14,402 nucleotides of DNA, taken from contig DHPU01000007.1 of assembly GCA_002407935.1 (NCBI GenBank), forward strand, positions 1-14,402. The letters run 5' to 3'. This DNA is from Peptococcaceae bacterium UBA5356 (GTDB lineage Bacteria; Bacillota; Peptococcia; DRI-13; DTU073). Numbering within the stretch: position 1 is the stretch's first letter; the number at the start of each line of letters is the position of its first letter. Made by a program: the position numbers and the translations under genes. Under the pieces are notes generated by a model. It was not told the DNA's origin. It saw only the letters and a program-made list of their open reading frames with translations, and did no database searches. Below are positions 7,856 through 14,402 of this stretch, one piece after another.

Positions 7856-9364
7856 TCAGACTTGCTCTTTCTCCACCTTATGTGCCTCAATGAATCCGAT
7901 GGCCTGTTCCAGACGCTCCAGACATCTTTCCTTACCTAACAAGGCCATCACCTCAAATAAGCCGGGACTCGCTGTCCGTCCCGTCAAAGCCAGCCTAGTC
8001 GGATGAATTAGCTGACCGGCCTTGATCTGTAATTCTTCGCTTAAATCGCGATAGGCTTTCTCCGTGTTTTCTACATTGAAGTCCTCCACCCCGGCCAGAC
8101 ACTCACGGCCTTTGACCAGTAAAGCAGCCACCGCATCCCCTGTATCTTGCTTGAAAAAATATTTTGCTTGCCCCTTTTCATCATAATCCGTGATTTCGGT
8201 AAAGAAATAACGGCAAGCTTCAGCTAACTCCGGTAATGTTCTCACTCTTTCCCTGACGGCCTTGATCACCGCGACGATATAGTCATGCTTTTGCTCCGCT
8301 TCCAAGCTGTCGGCGACAAGACCCGCCTGAATCAGAAACGACATCGCATGGGCCCCCAACTTCTCCGGATCATAGTTTGTCATGTACCGGCCATTAAGCC
8401 AAATCAGCTTTTGCGTATCATAGATAGCCGCCGTTTTAGATACCTTCTCCAGCGAAAAAGTGCTGATAGTCTGTTCCGGTGTAAGGATTTCGCCTTCTTC
8501 CTCCGTAGGAGACCAGCCGAGCAGCGTTAAATAATTGACGATCGCTTCCGGCAGACAGCCTAAATCCCGAAATTCGCTAACTGAGGTTGCCCCGTGCCGT
8601 TTGCTCAATTTACTGCGGTCAGGCGCCAGAATCATCGATAAATGAGCAAAGTAAGGAAGGGGATAGCCCAAGGCCTCATAAAGAAACTGCTGCTTCGGCG
8701 TATTGGACAAATGTTCTTCCGCCCTGATTACATGACTGATCTCCATCGCATGATCATCAACTACACAGGCAAAGTTGTAGGCCGGTAAACCATTGGATTT
8801 CATGATAATAAAATCATCAAACTGCTCATATTGAAAGCTGACCGCTCCCCTGATCAGGTCTTCTACCACTATTTCGCCTGCCTCAGGCAGCTTAATCCGC
8901 ACCACTGGTTTTAACCCGTGTGCCAGACGTTCCTGCACCTCTTCGGCCGCTAAATGACGACATTTCCCACTGTAGCGGAAAGGTTCCCCGGCCTGGCGTT
9001 GTTCCTCCCGCTCCTTTGCCAGTTCCTCCTCGCTGCAAAAGCAATAGTAAGCCTTGCCGCTTTGAAGCAAAGCCTTTGCCGCCGCCTCATAAAAATTCTG
9101 CCGTTGTGACTGATAATATGGGCCAAAAGCCCCGCCCTTTTCCGGTCCTTCATCCCAATCGAGCCCTAACCAACGGAGACTATCTAAAATCTGCTCCACC
9201 GAATCCTCTTTTAATCTTTCTGTATCCGTATCTTCAATTCGCAAAACCAATTGACCCTTGTTTTGCCTCGCAAAAAACCAATTAAACAAAGCCGTCCTGG
9301 CCCCGCCAATATGTAAATATCCTGTAGGACTAGGTGCAAAACGTACTCTTACCTTTTCCATCAT
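7856..9364 (-). CDS. gltX: Glutamyl-tRNA synthetase (GltX)
   Basis: Class I aminoacyl-tRNA synthetase that charges tRNA-Glu using glutamate and ATP; 502 residues, a normal bacterial length. The catalytic signatures are present: HIGG (residues 18-21, after FAPSPTGYL) and the KMSKS-type loop KLSKR (252-256). The pattern C108-x-C110 with Y131-x3-C135 matches the zinc-binding site of bacterial GluRS. The start is ATG 9364 or the adjacent ATG 9361; AAGGGG lies 4 or 7 bases upstream, so the second may be the real one. It has its own sigma-A promoter and a short leader with no T-box. A tRNA-Glu gene follows directly. Whether it also charges tRNA-Gln cannot be read from the sequence by eye. Confidence 0.97.
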   Translation of the reverse strand: MMEKVRVRFAPSPTGYLHIGGARTALFNWFFARQNKGQLVLRIEDTDTERLKEDSVEQILDSLRWLGLDWDEGPEKGGAFGPYYQSQRQNFYEAAAKALLQSGKAYYCFCSEEELAKEREEQRQAGEPFRYSGKCRHLAAEEVQERLAHGLKPVVRIKLPEAGEIVVEDLIRGAVSFQYEQFDDFIIMKSNGLPAYNFACVVDDHAMEISHVIRAEEHLSNTPKQQFLYEALGYPLPYFAHLSMILAPDRSKLSKRHGATSVSEFRDLGCLPEAIVNYLTLLGWSPTEEEGEILTPEQTISTFSLEKVSKTAAIYDTQKLIWLNGRYMTNYDPEKLGAHAMSFLIQAGLVADSLEAEQKHDYIVAVIKAVRERVRTLPELAEACRYFFTEITDYDEKGQAKYFFKQDTGDAVAALLVKGRECLAGVEDFNVENTEKAYRDLSEELQIKAGQLIHPTRLALTGRTASPGLFEVMALLGKERCLERLEQAIGFIEAHKVEKEQV

Positions 9365-9395
9365 AACACCCCTTGTGTAATTTAGTTACAACTGA

Positions 9396-9425
9396 ATTAT
9401 ATGGAAGCTTTACCTGTTCTGTCAA
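9396..9425 (-). promoter_or_regulatory. Sigma-A promoter of gltX
   Basis: Minus strand: consensus -35 TTGACA (9425-9420), an 18-base spacer, and consensus -10 TATAAT (9401-9396). Transcription would start near 9389, giving a leader of about 25 bases before gltX. That is too short for a T-box or other riboswitch. Confidence 0.8.
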
Positions 9426-9487
9426 TAGCGCTCAACTGCGGCAACTATCTTTGGTGCATTTATCGATTGACACAGGCTCTAAAGACG

Positions 9488-9520
9488 AACGGTGAACTTT
9501 TAAACCAAAAATCCACCGTT
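9488..9520 (-). terminator. Possible terminator hairpin at the end of the SDR gene
   Basis: AACGGTG and CACCGTT form a perfect 7-base inverted repeat around an AT-rich loop that contains the stop codon of the dehydrogenase gene. No clear T run follows (CGTCTTTAG), so it is a weak or atypical terminator, or an mRNA 3' end stabiliser. Confidence 0.4.
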
Positions 9521-10240
9521 AGGACTAATTACTTGTCCGGTAATATAATTGGCTTTTTCCGAAGCAAGAAATAAAACAAGCTGGGCCACATCTTCGGTCG
9601 TCCCCAATCTCTTCACCGGCGTCTCTTGGCGCAGTTCCTCCAAATCATCCTCAGTATAGCCGGAAAGCATGTCTGTTTGAATTACCCCAGGCGCCACACA
9701 ATTAACCTGAATATTGGAAGGCCCCAGTTCTTTGGCAAGGGCTTTGGTAAAACCGATTATTCCTGCTTTAGCTGTGGAATAATGCACTTCACAGGAAGCA
9801 CCCGTGATACCCCAAATAGAAGAAAGATTAATTATTTTCCCCCGTTTCTGATGAATCATCTCTCTAACGGCATTTTGTGTGCAATTGAAAACCCCGTTTA
9901 AAATTACCTGCATCATTTCCTGCCATTCAGCCGGCGTAATATCGGTAAACAACTTGGCTTGACTAATGGCCGCATTATTTACCAAGATATCAACCGTCCC
10001 GAATTTTGCCAGACAAAAATCTACCATCTGCCTGGCTTCTTCATATATTCCCACATTGGCCCGGAAAATTTCCGTTTGACTTCCCTCTTGTTTCAACTGT
10101 TTTTGTAATTCTTCCGCTTCCGTTTGCGAGTGGTTGTAGTTAATCAACACATTATAACCGTTATGTGCAAACAATTCGGCTGTTTTTCGGCCAATTCCCC
10201 TGGAAGCACCCGTTACTATAGCAGCCTTTTTATTGTTCAT
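9500..10240 (-). CDS. Short-chain dehydrogenase/reductase, FabG-like (possibly EF-P 5-aminopentanone reductase)
   Basis: NAD(P)H-dependent reductase of the classical SDR family, 246 residues, typical FabG size. Seen: cofactor-binding TGASRGIG (residues 10-17), NNAA (88-91), and the catalytic triad Ser141, Tyr154 and Lys158 (YSTAK). A C-terminal segment ending ISPNGGFLV closes the fold. The open frame extends to 10276, but the ATG at 10240 has GAGGG at 8 bases and the cofactor motif at the usual distance. No other fatty-acid synthesis gene is nearby, which weakens a FabG role. From memory, the segment SSIWGITGASCEVHYSTAKA resembles the Firmicute YmfI-type reductases that modify elongation factor P. 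I am sure of the family but not of the substrate. It begins 42 bases after ywbE and probably shares its transcript. Confidence 0.88.
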   Translation of the reverse strand: MNNKKAAIVTGASRGIGRKTAELFAHNGYNVLINYNHSQTEAEELQKQLKQEGSQTEIFRANVGIYEEARQMVDFCLAKFGTVDILVNNAAISQAKLFTDITPAEWQEMMQVILNGVFNCTQNAVREMIHQKRGKIINLSSIWGITGASCEVHYSTAKAGIIGFTKALAKELGPSNIQVNCVAPGVIQTDMLSGYTEDDLEELRQETPVKRLGTTEDVAQLVLFLASEKANYITGQVISPNGGFLV

Positions 10241-10282
10241 TTCTGTTCCCTCACCTATTTCAATTTTCTGCGGCACCTAATT

Positions 10283-10480
10283 TCAAGGAAGTATTTGCTT
10301 TACCCGACCTACTATTCCTCCAACAAGACGCACCTTTATACCATGTGGATGCATTAAGGAATTTGTAAGAATCCTCTCGACTTCTCCTTCCGTTAACTTT
10401 CCCGTACGTTGATCCTGTTTTTGTACAATTAGAACACGCGCTCCTTGTTTTATCTTATCACGTCTATTTCCATCCATCAT
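10283..10480 (-). CDS. ywbE: YwbE family small protein
   Basis: Small basic protein of 65 residues (64 if the second Met is used) that matches the YwbE/DUF2196 family over its whole length. Recognisable segments are KQDQRTGKLTEGEVERILTN and HPHGIKVRLVGGIVGRVKQI. The function of the family is not known to me. The ATG at 10480 overlaps the stop of the truncated ABC-F gene (ATGA), and its ribosome site GAGGAG lies inside that gene's last codons, so translation of the stump could feed ribosomes into ywbE. The dehydrogenase gene follows in the same direction. Confidence 0.85.
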   Translation of the reverse strand: MMDGNRRDKIKQGARVLIVQKQDQRTGKLTEGEVERILTNSLMHPHGIKVRLVGGIVGRVKQILP

Positions 10481-10725
10481 TTGTCACGCTCCTCGAAATG
10501 GGGATTTTGCGGCAAATATTCGATATTAATGCTATTTCCATAGAGGATCCTTCCTGTATCCGATGTTTCAAGTCCGGCAAGCACCTTAAGCAAGGTGGAT
10601 TTTCCTGCCCCATTGACGCCGATCAAGCCAATCTTATCTTCCTCATTGATCCCCAGTGAGATTTCCTTGAACAAAATCTTTTCACTGTAGCTTTTGGATA
10701 TTTTTTCTGCCGATAAAATGTTCAT
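10477..10725 (-). pseudogene. Truncated ABC-F ATPase, N-terminal 82 residues only
   Basis: This is the beginning of an ABC-F protein (the Uup/EttA/antibiotic-resistance ribosome-acting family), which normally has two ABC domains and 500 to 650 residues. Present: the start of the first ABC domain, Walker A GVNGAGKST (residues 36-44) and the Q-loop region IEYLPQN (68-74). Absent: signature LSGGQ, Walker B, the linker and the whole second domain. The frame stops at TGA right at the beginning of ywbE, and no further ABC-F sequence lies downstream, so the rest has been deleted rather than frameshifted. The start has AGGA at 8 bases, so the stump could still be translated. It cannot be a working ATPase. 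It lies in line with ybaK upstream and ywbE downstream. Confidence 0.8.
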
Positions 10726-10788
10726 GCAATACTTCCTGCTCCCTCACGATTTCGAAAATTATTTTCATATGTAAAGATTCCTGAAACG

Positions 10789-11253
10789 TTAATATTTACA
10801 AACATCAACCCATTCCTTTGCCTTTGCATATTGAAACAATTCCGCACAGGTAAGCTCAATGGCACTATTACTGCTTCCACAGGCCGGAAAAACCGTCTGA
10901 AAGCGTTGCAAAGATAAATCTAGATAGACCGATATATTTTCAGGGATAGCAAAAGGGCACACCCCGCCCACCGCATGACCGACCATTTCCACCACTTCAT
11001 CCGGTGTCAGCATTTTTGCTTTCATGCTAAAAGCCGCCTTAAACTTGCCATTGTCAATTTTCGCATCACCAGCCGTAACAATTAAAATACAGCTATCATC
11101 CTGTTTAAAGGCCAGTGTTTTGGCAATACGGGCCGGCTGAACATTTAAGGCTTGGGCCGCAAGTTCAACCGTTGCACTGGATGTCTTAAATTCCTGTATC
11201 TTATCTGCTATGCCTAATTGTGTAAAATATTGCTTTACTAATTCAATTGCCAT
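10789..11253 (-). CDS. YbaK/EbsC family aminoacyl-tRNA deacylase
   Basis: Protein of 154 residues with the full YbaK/EbsC fold, a family that hydrolyses mischarged tRNAs such as Cys-tRNA(Pro). Seen: ATVELAAQAL, PARIAKTLAF with the conserved Lys45, VTAGDAKIDNGKF, the GGVCPF loop (96-101) and GSSNSAIEL (126-134). The length is normal and no key residue is missing. The exact tRNA substrate (YbaK, ProX or another subgroup) cannot be decided by eye. The ribosome site is GAGGGG about 11 bases before the ATG. It lies between degV and the ABC-F stump in the same direction, without an obvious terminator on either side, so these genes may be co-transcribed. Confidence 0.9.
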   Translation of the reverse strand: MAIELVKQYFTQLGIADKIQEFKTSSATVELAAQALNVQPARIAKTLAFKQDDSCILIVTAGDAKIDNGKFKAAFSMKAKMLTPDEVVEMVGHAVGGVCPFAIPENISVYLDLSLQRFQTVFPACGSSNSAIELTCAELFQYAKAKEWVDVCKY

Positions 11254-11316
11254 TATTGAAATCCCCTCTTCCCTTCAACAGCCACTGCAGAGCAGCTTGA
11301 ATTGCCTCACTTCTTC

Positions 11317-11348
11317 TTTCTATGAAAGCATTTTTCTATGGAAGCATT
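11317..11348. repeat. Two-copy tandem repeat of 16 bases
   Basis: TTTCTATGAAAGCATT (11317-11332) is followed directly by TTTCTATGGAAGCATT (11333-11348), one base different. The second copy runs into the stop codon of the DegV gene. This is probably a slippage duplication in the gap between degV and ybaK. Confidence 0.75.
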
Positions 11349-12234
11349 ATGAATCGCGCTTGTCACCGCAAAAGAAAAGCGCGACCGTCCCCGGTCCGGT
11401 ATGTGCACCAATTACAGTGCCCACGCTGTTGATCATGACAGAGCCGTTGAGGTGGGGAAACTTTTCCTCAACCAAGTCAGCCACCTTGCGGGCATCGTCA
11501 TAGCATGCCGAATGGGAGATAAAGCACTTGCCAGCGTAATCAATGCCATTGTGCACATGTACTTCCATCATGTGCACAATCTCGGCGATGACGTGTTTTT
11601 TACCGCGAATCTTCATGCGCGGAATGAGTTTTCCATCATAACTCATGTTCATCAACGGGCAGATATTCAGCAGCCCTCCCACCACCGCAGCTGTCGCTGA
11701 GATACGGCCCCCGCGTTTATAATGGGTAAGGTCGGTGGAGAAAAACCAATGATGCACATTGAGCTTATTTTCCTCTACCCAGGCGTACACATCTTCGAGA
11801 GTTGCGTCATTGTCCCGCATATCGGCCGCCATATCAACGATTAGCCCATAACCCGAAGAGGCACCCCGCGAATCCACCAGCAAAATTTTCCGGTCCGGAT
11901 ATTTTACTAAAAGAGTCTCCCTCGCAATACAGGCTGAATTGTAGACTCCCGATAACCCCGTGGAAAGAGAAATGTGCAAGATATCCTTGCCCTCCTGTAA
12001 ATACTGTTCAAAAAAACCGATAAACTGCCCTACATTTACCTGCGAGGTAGTAGGCATCGCTCCCGCCGCAATTCTATCATAAAATTCTTGAAAAGACATG
12101 GTTTGTCCCAGATTATCCAGATATTCCTGTCCATCCATATTATAATGGAAACAGACAAAAGGAATATTCCTTTGTTGGAAGTATTCAAATGGCATATCTG
12201 CCGTGGAACAACAAGTCAGTATATAATCAGACAT
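11347..12234 (-). CDS. DegV family fatty-acid-binding protein
   Basis: Protein of 295 residues of the DegV family, which in Firmicutes binds fatty acids and presents them to the fatty acid kinase FakA for membrane lipid synthesis. Conserved segments: TTSQVNVGQF (62-71), SLSTGLSGVYNSA (89-101), DSRGASSGYG (121-130), YKRGGRISA with VGGLLNICPLMN, and the C-terminal VIGAHTGPGTVALFF. Length is typical. The ATG at 12234 follows AGGAG at 9 bases. An AT-rich promoter-like stretch lies upstream and a strong terminator separates it from the gene before, so it probably heads the degV-ybaK-ywbE-SDR transcript. No fakA gene is in the window, so the partner is unproven. Confidence 0.93.
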   Translation of the reverse strand: MSDYILTCCSTADMPFEYFQQRNIPFVCFHYNMDGQEYLDNLGQTMSFQEFYDRIAAGAMPTTSQVNVGQFIGFFEQYLQEGKDILHISLSTGLSGVYNSACIARETLLVKYPDRKILLVDSRGASSGYGLIVDMAADMRDNDATLEDVYAWVEENKLNVHHWFFSTDLTHYKRGGRISATAAVVGGLLNICPLMNMSYDGKLIPRMKIRGKKHVIAEIVHMMEVHVHNGIDYAGKCFISHSACYDDARKVADLVEEKFPHLNGSVMINSVGTVIGAHTGPGTVALFFCGDKRDS

Positions 12235-12271
12235 CCTTAAACACTCCTTTGTATCAAAAGTAACTGCTTAT

Positions 12272-12277
12272 ATTATA
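12272..12277 (-). promoter_or_regulatory. Likely -10 element of the degV promoter
   Basis: A TATAAT hexamer on the minus strand lies about 40 bases before the degV start in a very AT-rich stretch downstream of a terminator. No good -35 is found at the usual distance, so only the -10 is offered. Confidence 0.4.
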
Positions 12278-12311
12278 TCTTATTTTTATTTAAATACCTT
12301 AATTAATAATA

Positions 12312-12362
12312 CAAAAAATAAAATAGAACGGGACGAATTCGCATCAGCGAACCGTTCCCGTT
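12312..12362 (-). terminator. Rho-independent terminator after the cysteine-rich protein gene
   Basis: On the minus strand AACGGGA (12362-12356) pairs with TCCCGTT (12333-12327). Inside it a second stem TTCGC-TGAT-GCGAA forms a nested hairpin. A T-rich tail (CTATTTTATTTTTTG) follows. It isolates the gene at 12511-13140 from degV. The plus-strand side has no T run, so it acts in one direction. Confidence 0.8.
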
Positions 12363-12369
12363 ATCATGT

Positions 12370-12450
12370 TCAGATAAACCACCGCATATCCCCATAATCT
12401 AATCCCTTAATAAGGCTATCCGCAACACATAAACCCATTAAGCCATCCAA
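12370..12450 (-). pseudogene. Short peptide-coding scrap, possible ADP-ribosylglycohydrolase remnant
   Basis: A 26-codon frame beginning TTG at 12450, with an internal ATG at 12438, reads LDGLMGLCVADSLIKGLDY followed by GDMRWFI and a stop. The segments GLMGLCVADSL and ADSLIKGLDY resemble, from memory, the N-terminal region of bacterial ADP-ribosylglycohydrolases. No ribosome site sits at a usable distance and the frame is closed just upstream. It may be a leftover of a deleted gene, or chance. Confidence 0.2.
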
Positions 12451-12510
12451 TACAGGGCTTTACATCCTTACTCCTCTTTACTTCCTAGGCTAACTACTAC
12501 CTTAAAAGCA

Positions 12511-13140
12511 TTATAACATACAAACCGGTTCTTCCCACCACCCAAAAGCGACTCGGCCGGAAGTCGCTATCTCCGGTGTTTCTGGGTTAGATAAAAAGAC
12601 AAGGAATGAACCACAAGGTGGAAAAATAAATTTCCCTTGTTCATCATCAACTAGAGTAGTTTCGGGTTGACCTCTGCGCACAAAAGCTTTAATCCCCCCT
12701 GTCGGATCACCGGTTACATTCGTTGCATACTGAAGTTTAACCCGGGGCCGTGGTAAAGGGCAAAGTGCTGTATTAGCAGGAGTTACTAACGTGGACTGCT
12801 GGGGTGTTCCAGGAGGAGTTGCGTTAAACCACACTTGGACCCGAAAAGAGGATTGAGACACATCACTCACAGTCCAAACTGTTACATGTAAATTCACTCC
12901 GGAATTAGGGGGATTGTATAATCTGGCCCAGGCACTCTTCCCCAAACCAAAGGAAAGATCATCGGCATATCCCACGAAATACTTCCCTTCAAGGGACTTA
13001 GCCAGATTAATGGGGACGTCGACAGTATAACTCAAAGATGGACTGACTATCGAAGGTTTAGGACGTTTGCAATTACATCCCGGTAGATTTTCATATTGGT
13101 AAGGACAGTCTGAGGGATCGCAATAAAAACAGGTTTCCAT
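12511..13140 (-). CDS. Hypothetical protein with cysteine-rich N-terminus, possibly DUF6143 family
   Basis: Protein of 209 residues whose function I do not recognise. The first 26 residues carry five cysteines (C4, C7, C12, C22, C24) and then a Pro/Ser-rich linker to about residue 40. The rest looks like a single beta-rich domain with the segments GKYFVGYADDLSFG and ARLYNPPNSGVNLHVTVWTV near its beginning, and FIFPPCGSFLVFLSNPETP and RVAFGWWEEPVCM at its end. This layout resembles, from memory, the DUF6143 proteins of spore-forming Firmicutes, which have no known function. There is no signal peptide and no membrane helix. The start ATG at 13140 is preceded by AAGGAGA. The gene is a unit of its own, with a promoter-like sequence upstream and a strong terminator downstream. 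A structural, sporulation-related role is possible but unproven. Confidence 0.8.
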   Translation of the reverse strand: METCFYCDPSDCPYQYENLPGCNCKRPKPSIVSPSLSYTVDVPINLAKSLEGKYFVGYADDLSFGLGKSAWARLYNPPNSGVNLHVTVWTVSDVSQSSFRVQVWFNATPPGTPQQSTLVTPANTALCPLPRPRVKLQYATNVTGDPTGGIKAFVRRGQPETTLVDDEQGKFIFPPCGSFLVFLSNPETPEIATSGRVAFGWWEEPVCML

Positions 13141-13169
13141 AAAAATATCTCCTTCGCAATCTATTCCCT

Positions 13170-13204
13170 ATATATATATGTCCTTTAATTACAAACGTTC
13201 TCAA
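13170..13204 (-). promoter_or_regulatory. Promoter-like sequence before the cysteine-rich protein gene
   Basis: Minus strand: TTGAGA (13204-13199) followed after 18 bases by CATATA in an alternating TA stretch (13180-13170). This reads as a weak sigma-A promoter. The same stretch also holds AC followed 16 bases later by CATATATA, close to the sporulation sigma-K pattern (AC, 16-17 bases, CATANNNT) but with a mismatch at the last T. Which sigma factor is used cannot be decided. Confidence 0.35.
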
Positions 13205-13271
13205 CTTGACCCAATCTACTCTTGAGAAACTCTATTTTTTATTTAGAAGCCAATACCTTCTTTCTCCATCT

Positions 13272-13296
13272 ACATTATTAAACATATTCATAATGT
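13272..13296. repeat. AT-rich inverted repeat in the intergenic gap
   Basis: ACATTAT (13272-13278) and ATAATGT (13290-13296) are perfect 7-base arms around an 11-base loop. It lies downstream of the partial gene at the right edge. There is no T run after it, so it is not a convincing terminator; it could be an operator-like site or chance. Confidence 0.3.
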
Positions 13297-13337
13297 TGTC
13301 CAACCTATCAACATCAAATAGATAAGTCTATCCCCTA

Positions 13338-14402
13338 TTAAGGCACGTAGTGCCCTAAAACAATCTTTAATTCTCCATCGCTTCCTATAATAAAATCATA
13401 ATAGAAATCCTGATAATTTGCGTAATTCCTTAGAAAATTCTCATCCAATAAGGGCATCTCATAAATCCCATAAGTAGCGTAATTTGGGGCTGCAAGAGGT
13501 GCTACAAGGGGAGTATTACCTGTTTTAAAATTCCATGGGTACGTTTCCGTCTGATGTAAATCTTCTATCCGAAAACCATTCGGATTTTCCTCATCCGAGC
13601 CATCAGGGATAAATTTCATTACCTTGACACGAACAGCCACAGGATTTCCATCCTCCATCTGAAAAGCTAAGATTTGCCCAAACACAGTCTTGCCGCTTCT
13701 AGCCAGATATTCTCCTGCGGCAGATTGCAAATCAACTACATTATAAGGGCCATTAGCAAACTCAAGGCTGCTTTTTATTTTCTCCATTGTCCCCTCGTCC
13801 GTATATTCCGGGTTAAGTGTAATTCTTATTTCACGAAACGCCTCATCGTTAAATAGATAGGCTCGCATCATCTTATTATCATTTACGGTTTTTCCGTTAA
13901 CCCCTTCACTTTGATAGGGAATTAAAGCAATTGCGCCCACTTCATGAGCTCCGGCGTATATATTCCAACAAAGCGAAGAGTCCTCTACGGTCTTAAGCTG
14001 CCAGTCATTGGGAATCTCCACAGTAAAAAAGCTTGAACCTACCAGCTTAAATCCCTCATTTGCTGCTTTTGGTCTTTGCTCGCCCAAAAGGGACATCCAT
14101 TGGCTAACATTCGTAATCTGTTCAGACATCGCTCCATAATCACTGCTTGCTTCTTTATCATCCGGAGGACACTGCACATCCGATGAGCTCCTTATAAAAT
14201 AGGTGTACCCGTTTCCCTGCAAAACAATTTGTTGTCCGGCCGGTGCCTGCCGCATATCTTCTTCCGTAATCAATTCCCCTGTGAGCCGATTTATGGTAAA
14301 AAGCCAGCCCAGCCCTTTATATTTTTCGTATACCTTCTTACTGTATATCTCTATGGAATCCGTTTCCTCTACTATGATATATTTATCCTTCCATTCCTTA
14401 GG
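13338..14402 (-). CDS. Hypothetical protein, 5' end outside window
   Basis: A partial gene: the frame is open to the right edge, with 354 visible residues. A TTG at 14273 could be taken as a start, but the frame continues for 43 codons upstream with plausible protein sequence (for example YSKKVYEKYKGLGWLFTINR), so the true start lies beyond 14402. I do not recognise the family. The visible part is soluble and acidic, without membrane helices. It appears to hold a stretch like GQQIVLQGNGYTYFIRSSSD, a middle domain starting near FFTVEIPNDWQLKTVED, and a C-terminal domain that ends DFIIGSDGELKIVLGHYVP. The stop is TAA at 13338. No strong terminator separates it from the next gene, about 200 bases downstream. 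Confidence 0.8.
   Translation of the reverse strand, partial: PKEWKDKYIIVEETDSIEIYSKKVYEKYKGLGWLFTINRLTGELITEEDMRQAPAGQQIVLQGNGYTYFIRSSSDVQCPPDDKEASSDYGAMSEQITNVSQWMSLLGEQRPKAANEGFKLVGSSFFTVEIPNDWQLKTVEDSSLCWNIYAGAHEVGAIALIPYQSEGVNGKTVNDNKMMRAYLFNDEAFREIRITLNPEYTDEGTMEKIKSSLEFANGPYNVVDLQSAAGEYLARSGKTVFGQILAFQMEDGNPVAVRVKVMKFIPDGSDEENPNGFRIEDLHQTETYPWNFKTGNTPLVAPLAAPNYATYGIYEMPLLDENFLRNYANYQDFYYDFIIGSDGELKIVLGHYVP

Noticed and set aside
9365..9499. T-box or other riboswitch upstream of gltX
   Set aside because: A consensus sigma-A promoter lies so close to the gene that the leader is only about 25 bases.
11242..11335. A roughly 30-codon frame between degV and ybaK (reading SEAIQAALQWLLKGRGDFNN near its end)
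   Set aside because: It has no usable start codon with a ribosome site and overlaps the ybaK start. It is too short to tell from chance.
17..13856. Plus-strand open frames of 60 to 121 codons scattered over the window
   Set aside because: All but one lie largely opposite well-supported minus-strand genes, and the exception (10124-10357) runs from the SDR gene across the short gap into ywbE. None shows a recognisable protein family.
14271..14273. TTG at 14273 as the start of the right-edge gene
   Set aside because: The frame stays open and protein-like up to the window edge, so the gene is partial.
1..14402. CRISPR arrays, insertion sequences, transposases, phage genes or attachment sites
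   Set aside because: I saw no spaced direct repeats, no transposase or integrase motifs, and no duplicated tRNA end next to tRNA-Glu.

Overview
The window looks like a chromosomal piece of a low-to-moderate GC Firmicute, most likely a spore-forming clostridial anaerobe. The evidence is indirect: strong AGGAGG-type ribosome sites and sigma-A promoters, DegV, YbaK and YwbE family proteins, an ABC-F remnant, and a six-subunit membrane complex of the hydrogenase-4/complex I type found in many anaerobes. Every gene I can support lies on the minus strand, so the window reads from right to left. I cannot name the genus.

Right part (about 14402 to 12300). A partial uncharacterised gene runs in from the right edge (13338-14402). 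It is followed by a separate gene for a protein with a cysteine-rich N-terminus (12511-13140), possibly of the DUF6143 family, with its own promoter-like sequence. A strong hairpin terminator follows (12312-12362). Between that gene and the terminator is a short peptide-coding scrap that may be a gene remnant.

Middle part (about 12235 to 7675). A co-directional set of housekeeping genes: a DegV fatty-acid-binding protein, a YbaK/EbsC aminoacyl-tRNA deacylase, an 82-residue stump of an ABC-F ATPase overlapping a YwbE gene, and a FabG-type short-chain dehydrogenase. An inverted repeat lies across the end of this set. Then comes gltX (glutamyl-tRNA synthetase) behind a near-perfect sigma-A promoter, and a tRNA-Glu(CUC) gene with its own promoter and hairpin terminator. 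The synthetase and one of its substrate tRNAs are therefore neighbours.

Left part (7588 to 1). A tight operon in the order hyfB-hyfC-hyfE-hyfF-hyfG-(hyfH/hyfI fusion) encodes two antiporter-like subunits, a NuoH-like subunit, a NuoK-like subunit, a fused NuoC/NuoD-like large subunit, and a ferredoxin-NuoB fusion that runs off the left edge. The large subunit has lost all four cysteines that would hold the [NiFe] centre, while the small subunit keeps its iron-sulfur ligands and the membrane subunits keep their proton-path Glu/Lys residues. This is therefore not a hydrogenase. It fits the energy-converting-hydrogenase-related (Ehr) class, whose redox reaction is unknown: electrons presumably enter through the ferredoxin domain and the membrane arm presumably pumps ions. 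It is the most interesting system in the window. A second notable point is that its first gene begins directly behind the tRNA-Glu terminator with almost no room for a promoter, so expression may depend on read-through.
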